From Carya illinoinensis (Eukaryota; Streptophyta; Magnoliopsida; Fagales; Juglandaceae), in contig NC_056752.1 of assembly GCF_018687715.1 (NCBI RefSeq), positions 52,360,653 to 52,424,652 of the forward strand: a stretch of 64,000 nucleotides of DNA, written 5' to 3'. The notes under the pieces are model-generated. The model worked only from the letters and a program-made list of their open reading frames with translations. It searched no databases and was not told the DNA's origin. Positions within the stretch are counted from its first letter, which is position 1; each line of letters starts with the position of its first letter. Below, piece after piece: positions 34,072-46,105 of this stretch. The translations under genes were made by a program, and so were the position numbers.

Positions 34072-36582
34072 ATGAAAGGAGGGTCATCCCAACTCCTTTT
34101 GTAAGCTCTCCATCGTCACTTTCTCGAAACAGATCAGTTTTTTTTTTTTTTTTTCCCGATGTTTGTTCTTTTTCTTTTTGTCTTGGTTGTTATTTGGGCT
34201 AGAAAATGAATTTTAAATGCGTGCTCTAAACTTTTTTCTATATAGTTCTCTGGAAAGAACTGGAAAAGGGAAAGTTTGAAATTATCTTATCTTTTCTGGT
34301 TGGGAAGTAATTATGCAAACACTTGCATTTGTTTTGTTCGGCTTCCAAGAAAGCATATAAAAACCAAAGAAAATCCGGGATTCTAGTGCAATTTTTCATA
34401 TTTTGTGGCCCCGTACTTTCTTTCCCTTTCCCGATCAGACGCAAATTCTTGTTCTATAGTTACGTGCAAAAATAGAGGACAACGACAACGCTTTAGTTGG
34501 TATCCCACGTTTCGTCTGCATTGTTTTCTTTTTTCATAAACAAAAGGAAAACTTTCCAGGAATATTTGCGAGGAGAGTGACTCTGAAGAAAGAGAGCAAG
34601 ATGAATGGATGGCAAGGAGAGTCACCGAAGAGTATGGCGATGAAGTTGATGACATGACAGAGAAATTCCAGTGCCTGGTCCTCCATAAGCATGGCAAAGC
34701 CAAACGAGGCAAGTTCCAAAATCTCATTTTTAAATTAGCTTATTTTATTTTTATAAATTAAATATTACTCTAAAGAGGAGAGAAATATACAATTTCCTTC
34801 ATTCCGGTTTTTACCGAAAACCGGAATGTTAACCTGCGGTTCTTTCCAGTCCACATTGTGGTAACTTTTACAATTTAGCTAGCAAATTTGGTGATTGGAA
34901 CTTTCAGTCGGATGTGGCTAGGCTTTGATTGTATCTTGGAAAAGATGAAGAAAACGTAAAGGAAATTTGGTGAAAACTGTCAAGCGAGTAAAACTTTTAG
35001 GTGTTTCTCTTTCCTTCACTTCGATCTTTCTAAGACTGAAATGGAAGATCAGAGGTCTCAAGTTCTCAACTGCTTGTATGGTTCGTGTTGGCCTAATTCC
35101 GGCAGCTGTAAGTTTAATTCTAAAACTTTTGTGTCAAACACATAATTTAATCTTATATATGCTTCAAGTACGTATATTAAAAATAATAATTCTGAGCTTT
35201 TGCTTCATCAAAGTTGGATGGTATAGCTTGGCGTTTAACCAACGTAATCATGGTAAATTGGATTAAAGGAGAGGGGAGTTCCTTAGAAGTGAGGAATATG
35301 GTACGCACGGTAGAAAACCTCCGTGTCGGGTTAACTGTTTCTGTTGTGGTTGGTTGCTATTCAGCAGCATCCACTTTATTAATCATAAGCAGAACACAGA
35401 GAAACATATCTAGTCAAGCATGGCGCTTACAGCCGAATAAGAATATTGTGGGACTTTGAGGTTAAGTCAATTTTTTGGGTATCCTAAATTTAATGATTGA
35501 GCCTAATCATGCTTTAGAACCTCAGTCGTTCTATGTTACTGATGGTATGTGATTGGTTTTGTGGTGTTAATTTTGAGAGAGAGCCTATCATGGTATTGGC
35601 ATTAGTAAGTTGGATGATCACAGTTATCACATCTTTTATGAAAAAGATTACAAGGAAAGAGACATCCAATGTTGGGCGGGCCTTGACGAACTGCTTGCAT
35701 GCTGACAGTTGATTGGATTATCAGGTGAAGACCTCTCCTGGGAGAAACATAGCCTGTGGAGGCAAGAACTGAAGAACAGAGCTGCAAGGCTAGAGAAGCA
35801 GCTCAAGACAAGGTGGGAACTTGAGGAGCTAATTGAAGAACAGCTGAATAGGTTCCGTGCCCATTACAACAGAGCCATGGTCCCTACCCGGCTCAAGGAT
35901 GTGGCCCAACTCCTAATGCCCAACTGGACCCCACCTCAGGAATTGGCCTCCCTTACGTGGCTTGGCGATTGGCGACCCTCAGCCATGCTGGACCTTGTCC
36001 GTGGCCTGGCACGCTCATCGCTATCATCTTCTCTCTTGTCAGACTCAGTGGGCAATGAAAAGCTCCTATCTCAGCTTATACACGATGCACGCATTGAAGA
36101 AGCAGTACTCGATGAGGAAATGGCTGAGATTCAAGCTACTTGCATTCTACACATTTCATTCACTCCAATGAGCAACCGGTCAATTGGTTCTGCCTTAGAA
36201 TGCATTCTGTCTGAGTTCAAGAAAATCGAACGAGTCATCACTAAGGCCCAAAACCTCAGGTCCACTTTCCCAGCTATCTGATTATATTACTAGCAATTAT
36301 GCCACTCAATTGTCAGGTCTGTGAAATATACATGAAAGACACCATGATGCATCTTTTTTCGTTTTACCCATGTATCCCTACACTGCTGATTTATATGTAA
36401 CATTATATGGCAGGTTTAAGGCATTGGAGTTGGTGGTAAAGAAGGTGTTGAGCAAAACTGATGCAGCCGAATTCCTAGTAGCTTTTGAGGGAATTCAAGA
36501 TGCCATCCACCAGCTAGCAGCAAACCAAAGGCTCCGAAAGGGCCTGGTCACGGTGTCTGTCAAGGCATTGGGGTGTAGTTGA
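34072..36582 (+). CDS. DOG1-domain protein
   Basis: Best model: exons 34072-34100, 34560-34708, 35725-36259, 36414-36582; 293 aa. The DOG1 domain is shared by DOG1-like seed-dormancy proteins, INP1 and TGA bZIP factors. Here it runs from about residue 75 to the end, with no bZIP: KTRWELEELIEEQLNRFRAH, DVAQLLMPNW, LTWLGDWRPSAMLDLVRGL, and a C-terminal helix with AFEGIQDAIHQLA. The N-terminal 65 residues are acidic (EESDSEEREQDEW). Joining exon 2 to exon 3 requires the donor GAG|GCAAGT, a GC-AG intron; nearby GT sites break the frame. The two last exons are firm and the first two are a hand prediction. Which DOG1 subfamily it belongs to is uncertain. Confidence 0.72.
35078..35459 (+). other. 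Possible small two-exon ORF inside the DOG1-gene intron
   Basis: ATG at 35078 opens MVRVGLIPAA, ending at a good donor (GCT|GTAAGT, 35107). An acceptor at 35213 (ATCAAAG) joins in phase to an 82-codon frame ending at 35459. The 91-aa product would have one hydrophobic span (VGLTVSVVVGCYSAAS) and a basic end. I recognise no family. It could be a nested gene, an alternative exon or chance. Confidence 0.2.
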
Positions 36583-37433
36583 GAAGCAAAAAAATGATGG
36601 TAGTCCCCCATTCAGGAAAATCCTGTTTTCCATTTTGCTGGAACAGAAGTTGTAAAAGATCTTGAATGACAATGTTTGTGTTTGTACACCTCCATGGGGA
36701 GATTTTGGAAATGCTAATAAGGTTTTTCGACTTAAAATCGACGATGACCCAAATGCTGATTTTGATCGGTGCATCAGCCATTACCAAAGTACTTGGGGAG
36801 TTGATGGACCGAAGCTTTATACATCTTTCCAAACCGCCCTCCGAAAAAGCCCCCTATTGCGTCAGACAAACACGTGCCACGGCTTGAAAAAAACTCAGAC
36901 CGGTTACATTTTTGGTAATTAATTAAAGTCTTTTTACAAAATCAGACGTAATCTGTCAAAAAATATTCGGGGATAACGTTAGATTCACGTAATTTACCTA
37001 CAAAACTGCAGCGTTCTATCTTCTATTTCCGGAAATCACTTCATTTTCTTTTTGTTTAATCATTTTGGATTTTCTTTTGAGGGCAGAATTTTTTTGAAAA
37101 GCAGACGTTGCACTTTTAAAAGTTTTTAGCTGAATGCTTGCTTTGTCTTCCTTCTTCACAGCTATATAAATCGTACGTCCTTCTGTTCCCCTCTCTGCCC
37201 TTCCATAATTCCAAAGTCGAGCCCCGAGGCAAACCAAATCCAGAAGCAACCCTAATCCGAATATCTCTAATTGGGAATTCCAGGTTTATTATTTTTATTT
37301 TTAATTTTTATTTTGTTATCTCTGATTCTCTATTGGGATCTGGATTGGAGCCACGGAGGTATAGGTTTTGGAATAAGCTTTGTTAGTTGTCTTTTGTTGT
37401 CGTTGTTGAAGAAAAGGAAGGAGAAGAAAGACG
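36583..37433. promoter_or_regulatory. CUE-protein gene promoter region
   Basis: The DOG1-domain gene 3' flank ends by about 36830. An ACACGTGCC G-box lies near 36870. A good TATA box, GCTATATAAATCG, is near 37160, about 270 bp before the start codon, with CAACCCTAATCC just downstream in the leader. No other gene seen. Confidence 0.45.
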
Positions 37434-40400
37434 ATGTCTGCTGCCGTGTGTGGGAGCAAGAGATCTTTCTTTGAAGAGCTCCCGCCGTCGCCTCCGGTCT
37501 CCAAGAGGCTCCGCTGCTCCTCTTCTTCTTCTCCGATTCGATTTTCTGCGCCGTCGCTTCTTGATCAGCTCCGCTCCGTCTTTCCTCATATGGAACCCCA
37601 CGTACCCATCTCCCTCTCTCCACTTAATTTTTTAGTTAATTTTTGTGTAATTTATTGGGGGAATTTGTTTTCGAGGAATGTTTATGATGATTTAATTTAC
37701 TGGAGAAGTTCTATCTTGAAAGTTTAGATTTTATTTGTCGCGCTTTAATATTAGCCTTTCCTTTTCTTATTAACCAAACAGAAATAGAGACTTCGTTTTG
37801 TTGATTGCAACATGACCATTCAATTTTGTCTAGGGCCTTTTCAGAAGGCTAAGATAATTTCTGATAGATCAAATTTGAATCTAGTGTCATTTTATGTGGA
37901 ATTTCTCCAATTAAATTAATTTGAAAGACAAATTTTTGTAACGTCCTTATGACTTGGACTAATAATTTTTTATAATCGTAGTGCCAGGTATAGGTTCTTT
38001 TTCTTCTCTCTCTCTTTGAGAAATTGAATGTAGTTGACTTTTTTGCCAATCAAAGTTGTTTAAACATTAATCTGAAATTGCAAGACGAGTTTTAGATTTT
38101 TTTGGCCTAGAAGTCTGAGAGGGATTTTTCATAAATATGTTTAATTTGAGTAGTCTCTGACTCGGCCACGTCATCAAGGCCTTTCTGTATAACGCTAGAG
38201 ATCATTTTTTGCCTTGGAATGCACGAGTTATAGAATAATGTTGTCAGCACGATGGATTTTTCCTTTCAGATTCTTGAGAGAGCATTGCAAGAATGTGATA
38301 ATGATATGGATGCTGCCATCAAGAGCCTGCATGAGCTTTGCCTAGGATCTGCAGAGGGGAATTCAGGTTGTGCTGAAGAATCAGATGTACATGTGGATAA
38401 GGGTATGTAATGTGCTGCCATCTGTGCAGGTTTTCATTGAACTTAACACCTTCAAGCTGGTTGTGAACTTTTGCATCTAGTCTTGTCAGCAGCCGTTGTC
38501 ATTTTTTTGCTTTTGGCATGGTTTTGAACATAGGGTTTGAATCGACGACATTAATATGCAAGTCTTTAAGAACATGATTACTTCGAAAATTGCTTGCCAT
38601 GCCCAAATATAATTGGTGTGCTATGTGGATGTCCTATTGGTCACTTCTTAGGATCTTTTCTGAGGATTTTATTACTGTCATTTGAACTATTATTTAGCTG
38701 TGAACTTTAAATTGTTGTTTCAGCATGAATATGTTCATTGAATTGTTTCTAATTCCGTGTTCTTATTTTGGATGGTGTTTTTTATGATTTGCTTTCTTCA
38801 AGTTGCATTCTTCATAGCAATCAGTGTCTTTTATGGGGAAGAATGTCACAGATGTTTACAAACTTGACAGATGATGGAAATAATGTTGCTCCTGATAACC
38901 TATCAACCCCAAACTACCTTCCTGTGGACGGTGCAGAATGGGTTGACTTGCTTGTGAGGGAAATAATGTGTGCTACTAGTATGGATGATGCCAAAGCTCG
39001 TGCTGCAAGATTGCTAGAGATTTTAGAGAAGTCCATCAGTTCACGTGCTGGTGAAGCAACACAAGTTCTTCACAAGGTACATATCTATAATCTTGTTCCG
39101 GTTTAATTTTTGTATGAGACTAGAGGTTGATGGTGGTGTTGAGAAGCTACCATTTTCTAGAATTGTCTGCTGATGGATACCCTGTAAGCATTGCATGAAC
39201 ATATGATCCTAACTTAGCGTTTGGTGAAGATTGGAATTTATCCTTTTTATGACCTTTCAACTACTCCCGTTGACAACAAATACCATATGCCACAAGTTTT
39301 GCAATGACTGTCAAACTACTAAATTTGTCACTTTCCTCCAAACTACCTCTCTCTTTTTTGGAATTTGCCTTTTAAGATTGAACTGTCAAGATTGTGCCAT
39401 CTTGATAAATTGGTAAAACGTTACAGGATGGTAGTTTCGTAGGGGTAAAGTGTGACTTCCCAAAAAATAAAAATAAAAGGAAAGGAAATTGGTGGGATAA
39501 AAAGGGATTATTTCTCTTTAAATTTGATGGCTTGATATAACCATTATCTGCAATTGTGATAGTTCAGTAAGAGTCCCCACACTTCCAAGGAGGAATTACA
39601 TTCCTTGTGTCTTCCTTTTCTATTTTTGTTGCTCAAAACCAAAATTGTACATATTCTTCTGGGTTAAAATGTTTTGAAATGTCAGGAAAATGTGATGCTA
39701 AAGGAACAAATTGAAGGACTTATGCGGGAGAATACCATTCTCAAGCGTGCTGTGGCTATCCAACATGAACGACAGAAGGAGTATGATGATAAGGATCAAG
39801 AGTTACGACATCTTAAGCAATTGGTGTCTCAGTATCAAGAGCAGTTGAGAACACTTGAGGTACTTACCATTTGCCAGATCATGACTTGATTTTTGCCCTT
39901 TTGCTAAATCAAGACCTAATTTATGAACTTTTTGTCAAATTGTCTCTCCTTCCCCGTTTTGCTTAAAAAAGTGTAGCGTGTTGACCTTTACACGTCAAAC
40001 AAATCATATATTGTCATGTGTCCATATACCTAAAAAGTGAGATTAAATTGAGATAAGTACAGAAAAAGGGGAAGCAAAAACAATGAGAAAAACGTCGGGG
40101 AACCAGTGGGGGATCCCTACACCTCTCTGTTGCGCGCAATGGAGGAGGGTGATATCCCCTCTGTAGAACCCTCTATTTTGCGGGGGTGAGGGAGGGAATC
40201 CACAATGGAGGCTCCACCATTCTTGCAGTGGAGGGTGGAGAAAGGGTCCCCCTCCCTTGATTTGAAACTTTTATCTACTCGTGTGGAATGTTCATTAGGA
40301 ATTTACTTCGGAGCACACTAATCTGTCTACGTTCGTGGGTTTGGATCCAGATGAACAATTATGCATTGTCAATGCATCTGAAGCATGCCAATCAGAGTAG

Positions 40401-40437
40401 CTCCATTCCTGGACGATTTCATCCCGATGTCTTCTAA
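37434..40437 (+). CDS. CUE-like domain protein (ubiquitin system component Cue family)
   Basis: Exons: 37434-37601, 38270-38402, 38871-39076, 39686-39859, 40351-40437; 255 aa with consistent phases. A serine/proline-rich N-terminus with a basic SKRLRC patch leads to a CUE-like three-helix bundle spread over exons 1 and 2 (LLDQLRSVFPHMEPHILE, then CDNDMDAAIKSLHEL). CUE domains bind ubiquitin; the LLDQLRSVFP..... helix and the final di-aliphatic pair fit. Exons 3-4 hold a long helix/coiled coil (DAKARAARLLEILEK; LKEQIEGLMRENTILKRA). The final exon is short (NNYALSMHLKHA). Plants have a small family with this layout and no known enzyme activity. The acceptor of exon 3 was chosen by phase over another AG 19 bp upstream. 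Confidence 0.8.
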
Positions 40438-41898
40438 GAATGAGATGTAAGTTAGCATTTGATAACAGCGTCTACAAAGGATGTGTCGTGAACTTGTTAT
40501 ATGTTAAAGGTCGTGGGAAGTTTATGTAAGTTGGGGCCATTTATGTCTCCATGTTCTCCGTTTATGTAGGCAATAATTTTCAGTCAATTTCAAATAAGTT
40601 CTGTTGTATCTGGTTAAGTGGTTAACTTGCTTGGCATATTTGCAAACCGTCATTTTCTCCAATGAATTACCATCCATTTGTCCACTTTCCCTACTAGACA
40701 ACGGATAATCGAAAATTGGAAGTTTTTAACGAAGTGTGTACCTCCGTCCAAGAATGTCCTTGATTAAGAAAAGTAAATATTTACTATTTTTATTATGGAA
40801 AATATGTTGAAAGAAACACCTAATTACAACTGTTGGTGGTGTTTTGCCCATTTAGATGTATCCATTCTTGTTTCGTTTTACGAAACGTATAGAAATAACC
40901 CGTGGTGCTGCAGCCTACAAAGACAACGACGGACATGAAAGCTGTTGGCGTGGCAGTTTCCGACATTGTGAGCTGCTTGGAGACACACTAAGGCATGACA
41001 CAAAAATTAAGGAGACAATGAATTAAAAAGAAATGTTTTAACAATAAAAAAATTTACATAATTAAATTTATAAATTGAAGTGGTTTAATGTATTATATTA
41101 TATTATAAAATAGATTTAGTGCATGTTTGAGATTATGGTAGAAAATATAGCTTATTGCTTTAGGACTTATAACTTATAATTTAAATAATAATCTCTGTAC
41201 TTTAAAAATTGTTTATTGTTTGATAAATATATATTTAAAGTACTTTTAAAGTTAGTTACATTAAATTTTTTAAAATATATAGTTATTTACAGGAGTTTTT
41301 CAATAAAATCTTTAATTTAATACTTTTTATAAATTTACTAAACATGTTATTTTTCTTTAAAAGAGTTTTTAAATAAGTAAAAATTAAACATTTAAACTCA
41401 ATCTCAAACAGGTTTTATATATTATATAAAATTATATTGGCTCGTTAGTTTATTTTGTAGGATGTAGTATTTTTTTAAAAAAAGGAGAGAGAAAAGCGAT
41501 ATATATACTTTTTATGATATTTTTTTTAAATTTTTAAAGAAGTAATGGCAAAAAATTTTGTCCTAATATATTCAGCAAATTATAAAATACGAGAGAGAGA
41601 GAGAGAGACAGAGAGAGAGAGAGGCATTTAGAACGTGTTGCGACGAAAGTAACACGTCCAACGCCACACACATCTTTTTACTTTCAACACCCTTTCCATT
41701 CAATCCATTAAAACCAAAAACCTTTTTCGCTCTCCCATCGTAATTCCATAACCCTTCCATAACCCTCTTGCACTAGTCCATTACATCTGCCAACGGACAT
41801 GAACAAAACCATAATCCACCGCTTATTCTTTTTCTGTTTCCCTTAGGATTTTTATCGGACACTTTCTCACCTTCCCACAACCGCACACCCATACTTCA
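40438..41898. other. Intergenic region with a MITE and GA microsatellite
   Basis: CUE gene 3' flank, then an AT-rich element at about 41110-41415 whose ends are inverted (GCATGTTTGAGATTATGG against CTCAATCTCAAACAGG). A (GA)n tract at 41591-41622 lies in the DnaJ-gene promoter. From about 41690 a C-rich leader precedes the DnaJ start codon. Confidence 0.5.
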
Positions 41899-44800
41899 AT
41901 GGCCATCACGTCTCTCTTACTTCTCCAACCGTCTCTCTTCTCACCATATTCTTCTGCTTCTGCTTCTGTTTCTTCTTCTTCTTCGTCTTCTTTTTTCGGT
42001 GGGACCCAATTCCGGTTCCACAATAAGTTCATCTCTCTTTCTTCTTCTTCTTCTTGTACGAAATTCAATACAAGGGTCTCTGCGGGGCGCTTTAGATTAG
42101 TAGCGAATGCTTCCGGGGACTACTATGCCACTCTTGGGGTTCCAAAGTCTGCCACTGGCAAGGAAATCAAGGCAGCGTATCGAAAGTTAGCACGCCAGGT
42201 ACTGAATTTTACTTGGGGCTTCTTCTTTGAAAGATGTTATTTAGTTTGCATTTGTTTATTAAGAAAGGAAATGAAGAGAAAATTATTATTGGTATACGAG
42301 CTATCATAGAAAACAATAATCCTAGCTTCTGCGATTTTCTTTTTTGTATATTCTTGAATGAATGTGTGTGTGCAATGTTTCTTTTATTGGGAAATTTCTT
42401 TCGCATTTGAGAATCTTGGCATCTGGGTTCGTTTAAGTTGTAGAAATCTTTCGAAAGATGATGCCAGAAATTTTTTTGGAGGTATTGGCGATCCATTATG
42501 TCAGGGAAAGCGTGTCTTATATTTATCTTATACACTTTCTGGCGTTGTCCCACACTGAAGAGTAATGGTGATCGTTTAACAATTTTTTGTGTGCTTCTTC
42601 TTGTCGTTCATTTCTTCTACTTGCTATTTGTATTATCTTGCGTTGCTTTGGTGCTTATCTTGTCTACTTGATAAACACAGAAGAACAGTCTCTTGCCCTT
42701 TTGCTTGTTATTCCCCACACAATTGGCTCTTGAATTTGGCTGCACTTCTTTGCCACTCAGCTATTGATTTTGATGGCTTGGTTTACCTGATTAATGTTTT
42801 GTCTTTGGATTTTACGTAAAATCTTTCTGAAATCTAAGCTTAAATTGCTAAATACAATAAACACACGGTGTTTGGTTGGTCCCTGTCAATCACAACTAAA
42901 TGGGGTCCTGTCTACATCAGACCTTCATCACCATGCTCTGCTGACATGCATATTCGGTAGGTAATTGGAGAATATAATGTTTTTTTCCTGCGTTTGAGAG
43001 TGCAGTTAACCAATATGTTAACTAATCGATCAATTGACCCATTGCCAGCTATAAGATAATTGATACAGTGCTCTTACTTTGGTAGCTAGATCAATATGTG
43101 CCATGCCATTATTTCTAACAAAAATGATTAGTGCCTCTGTGCTTTGTACTTTTGACTAATCTAAAGTAGAAAAGCTATCTTATGGTAATAATTGTGTTAG
43201 CATAGCAGATATGTGATTCTCTTTCGATTATTGTCCATCAGATCTATCTATTTACCATCAGTTTAATTCACTAATAATTTGGCTGCTAGTGATGAGGACT
43301 GGAGCTATGCATCTTGAAAGTTTTCTTCTAACCCTAACTTTTTATTTGTACCCCAAGTACCATCCTGATGTAAACAAGGACCCTGGAGCATTGGAAAAGT
43401 TTAAAGAGATTAGTGCTGCATATGAGGTATGAATGCAAATAAAAAGCAGGAAAATTTTGTATTTGTTCCTCATCTCTAGTGAAGCAATACGGTTGTTGCC
43501 TGTTTAAAGCAAATGATGGGCTTTCTGGTTCCACTTTAGGTGATATGGCCCATCCAGTTATGTGAAAAAGGAAGGATTTTTTTCAGTAATTAATTTTCAC
43601 AGTTCGGGCCATGACAAAAAAATAAAAAATAAAAATGACTAGTTGGTTCAGATGGCAGAAGAGAATCTTCTCTTCTAACTTCTGTGAGTTGGAAGGGGAA
43701 AAGAACTCTCTCTTCTGCCCTCTGACCCAACAACTGAACACTCTAAGAAAAATAGAAAAAATGATATGGTTTAAGCCTTGGAGGAAGCTCAGCCCATGTT
43801 AACAATTAGAAAACACTTTTTTTTCAGCCCTTCCAACTTTTGAACCAACAATTGGACTTCAGTTTAGCTTAGTACTCCAATCCTACGAGTTGTTGACTTT
43901 GGTATGGCCATCTACCTTCCAACTTCTGTTAGGTTGACTTGAAGTGCTTGTCTTTGAATTTGAATAGAAAAAATAAGTTGTGTTTGCTTTTAGTATATTT
44001 GATTATATATAGAACCAAAAATCTCAAGTTTTGGTTGTTGAACTGTCTGTCCTGTTTTGTTTATGGGCATGGATTCTGTTCTGCTTCACAGAACAGTTCG
44101 GTTATTTCATCAAATATAGATTTGCCTCCACCACCCCCTCTCTCAGTAATACAGATTTCATTAAAAATCTTAAAATGCTTACTCCAAGTGCAAAGTAATT
44201 AAACACAATGTATATGTCCTGTGCACTTGGGCTATGCCTATTTCTATCAATAAAGCTTGCTTACTGATCAAAAAATGTAATTAGACCCCATTCGTCTTTT
44301 ATTTTCAAGACTACTGTTGTTTGATGGACAAATTGAACAATGTTTATTTTTTTCCCACATTGATGCAATCAACTTGCCATGGAAGTAAATTATTTCTTTC
44401 AAGTTTTCTATTATATCTATTATATTGTTTTTTGAATTCTCAAGTAAAACACTGTCAGGTGCTATCAGATGATAAAAAGAGGGCTTTGTATGATCAATAT
44501 GGTGAGGCTGGAGTTAAGAGCACAGTTGGTGGGCCATCAAATGCTTATACGGTACTGCATAGAACTGTACTTTTCTTTTTATTATTATTTTTAAATAAAT
44601 TTGGGAAGGTGGCACACACGTGAAGCTTTGGCCAGGAGGCATGTCATTGATATCCTTGGGTGACATGAAGTATTCTCTTGTCAGACTTATTTTGGTGGTA
44701 CCATAGCCTCCTTATGGCCATTTTCCATTCCGTATCTCAGTCTAGTTGAGAATCTCAGTCACTGATTGCTTTCAGGAGAAGGAAAAGGGTGTATCGGAGG

Positions 44801-46059
44801 GCTACCTTGGCCAAAATTAAGCCACCTGAGGGCATTTGTAATGTAGCTGTATTTTTAAAGCTCTAACTATATTAATTGCTCTCTCTCTCCTCTTTTTTCT
44901 TTGTTGTATAATGTGGTGTTTTTTTGTAAGTAATAATCATTTTAATTAAGAAGCCCAAAAAGCTGTTTTCCACATACAACAAGACAAGTAATATTTTTTT
45001 TTTATAAGTAAAAGATTGTATTAATAAGAAAAGGTTACCCCCGGGGTATGCAAGAGGTAACACTTAGTTAGGAGGAAGAAACGGAAACAAGAAAATCATG
45101 AAATTCTAGGCCATTGAAATCTACAGCTTTAGCCCATACGAATAAGTTTTAACAAAGAACAATCTAATCTCCTCCAATGAGCGCTCCTCATCTTCAAAAT
45201 ATTTGACAATGTGTTGCCTAGTGTGATGTGTGTTGGAAACTTTCACAGTCAAAATTATATTCAGCATCGTTCCCCCCTGCCCCCCCAAAACCACAAAAAA
45301 AAAAAAAAAAAGGTTTGATGGCCTGTATGTTATGTCTTTTTAAGGATGTGAGCAAATATCTTTTTAGCATATTTTAGTGACTTGGACCGTGTGCCAAATT
45401 TCACTTTCTCATGGACTATATATATTTTTATCTGCATCCAGGTTTCTTTTGAAAGTTTGATCTTTTTAAACTTGAACAGAACAAGTTTGAATTGTTTTCC
45501 CCTATTAATAGCTTTACCAATGATATTTTCACACATCATCTTGTTGATGGTAATGCTTATTACATATTTAATTATTCTCGTTCTCTTTTTGCAGACTAAT
45601 CCTTTTGATTTATTTGAGGCTTTTTTTGGTCCGAGTATGGGTGGATTCCCTGGTATGGACCAAGCTGGTTTTGGAACACGCCGTCGTAGTACTGTTACTA
45701 AGGGTGAGGATATACGGTGAGTGAAAATGTGATTAATGATAAAAGATACAAGTTGTTCTTTGGTTAGCAGTATTTGTAAATTTGCAACAATGTGGTTACG
45801 TAGATGTGTAAGAAAAAGTGTGCAGACTATTGTTTCTTCCATCTGATGTAGCCTGGCCATTTTCAGGTCTCAAATCCATATTTTAAATAGGATAAACTCC
45901 TCAAACCGCAGCTTGAGGAACATCACTAACTTATTGACTATTTCAGTTGCCAATAAAGTTACTAATAGTTGCATTTAATACTCTTTGATCTACATGATGA
46001 GATATGTGTGCAATGTACTGTTGATTTGGAATCCATGGTGTAGAAAGAGAGAAAATTTT

Positions 46060-46105
<46 letters not shown>

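Noticed and set aside
34967..35459. DUF599 membrane-protein identity for the intronic ORF
   Set aside because: Considered because of the hydrophobic span, but the residues do not follow the DUF599 pattern well enough to name it.
37330..37635. Overlapping Arg/Ser-rich frames around the CUE gene first exon
   Set aside because: Frame shadows of the serine-rich exon. None continues across the splice junctions.
41823..42068. Acidic minus-strand frame opposite DnaJ exon 1
   Set aside because: It is the complement of the serine-codon repeats in the transit peptide (EEEEE opposite SSSS).
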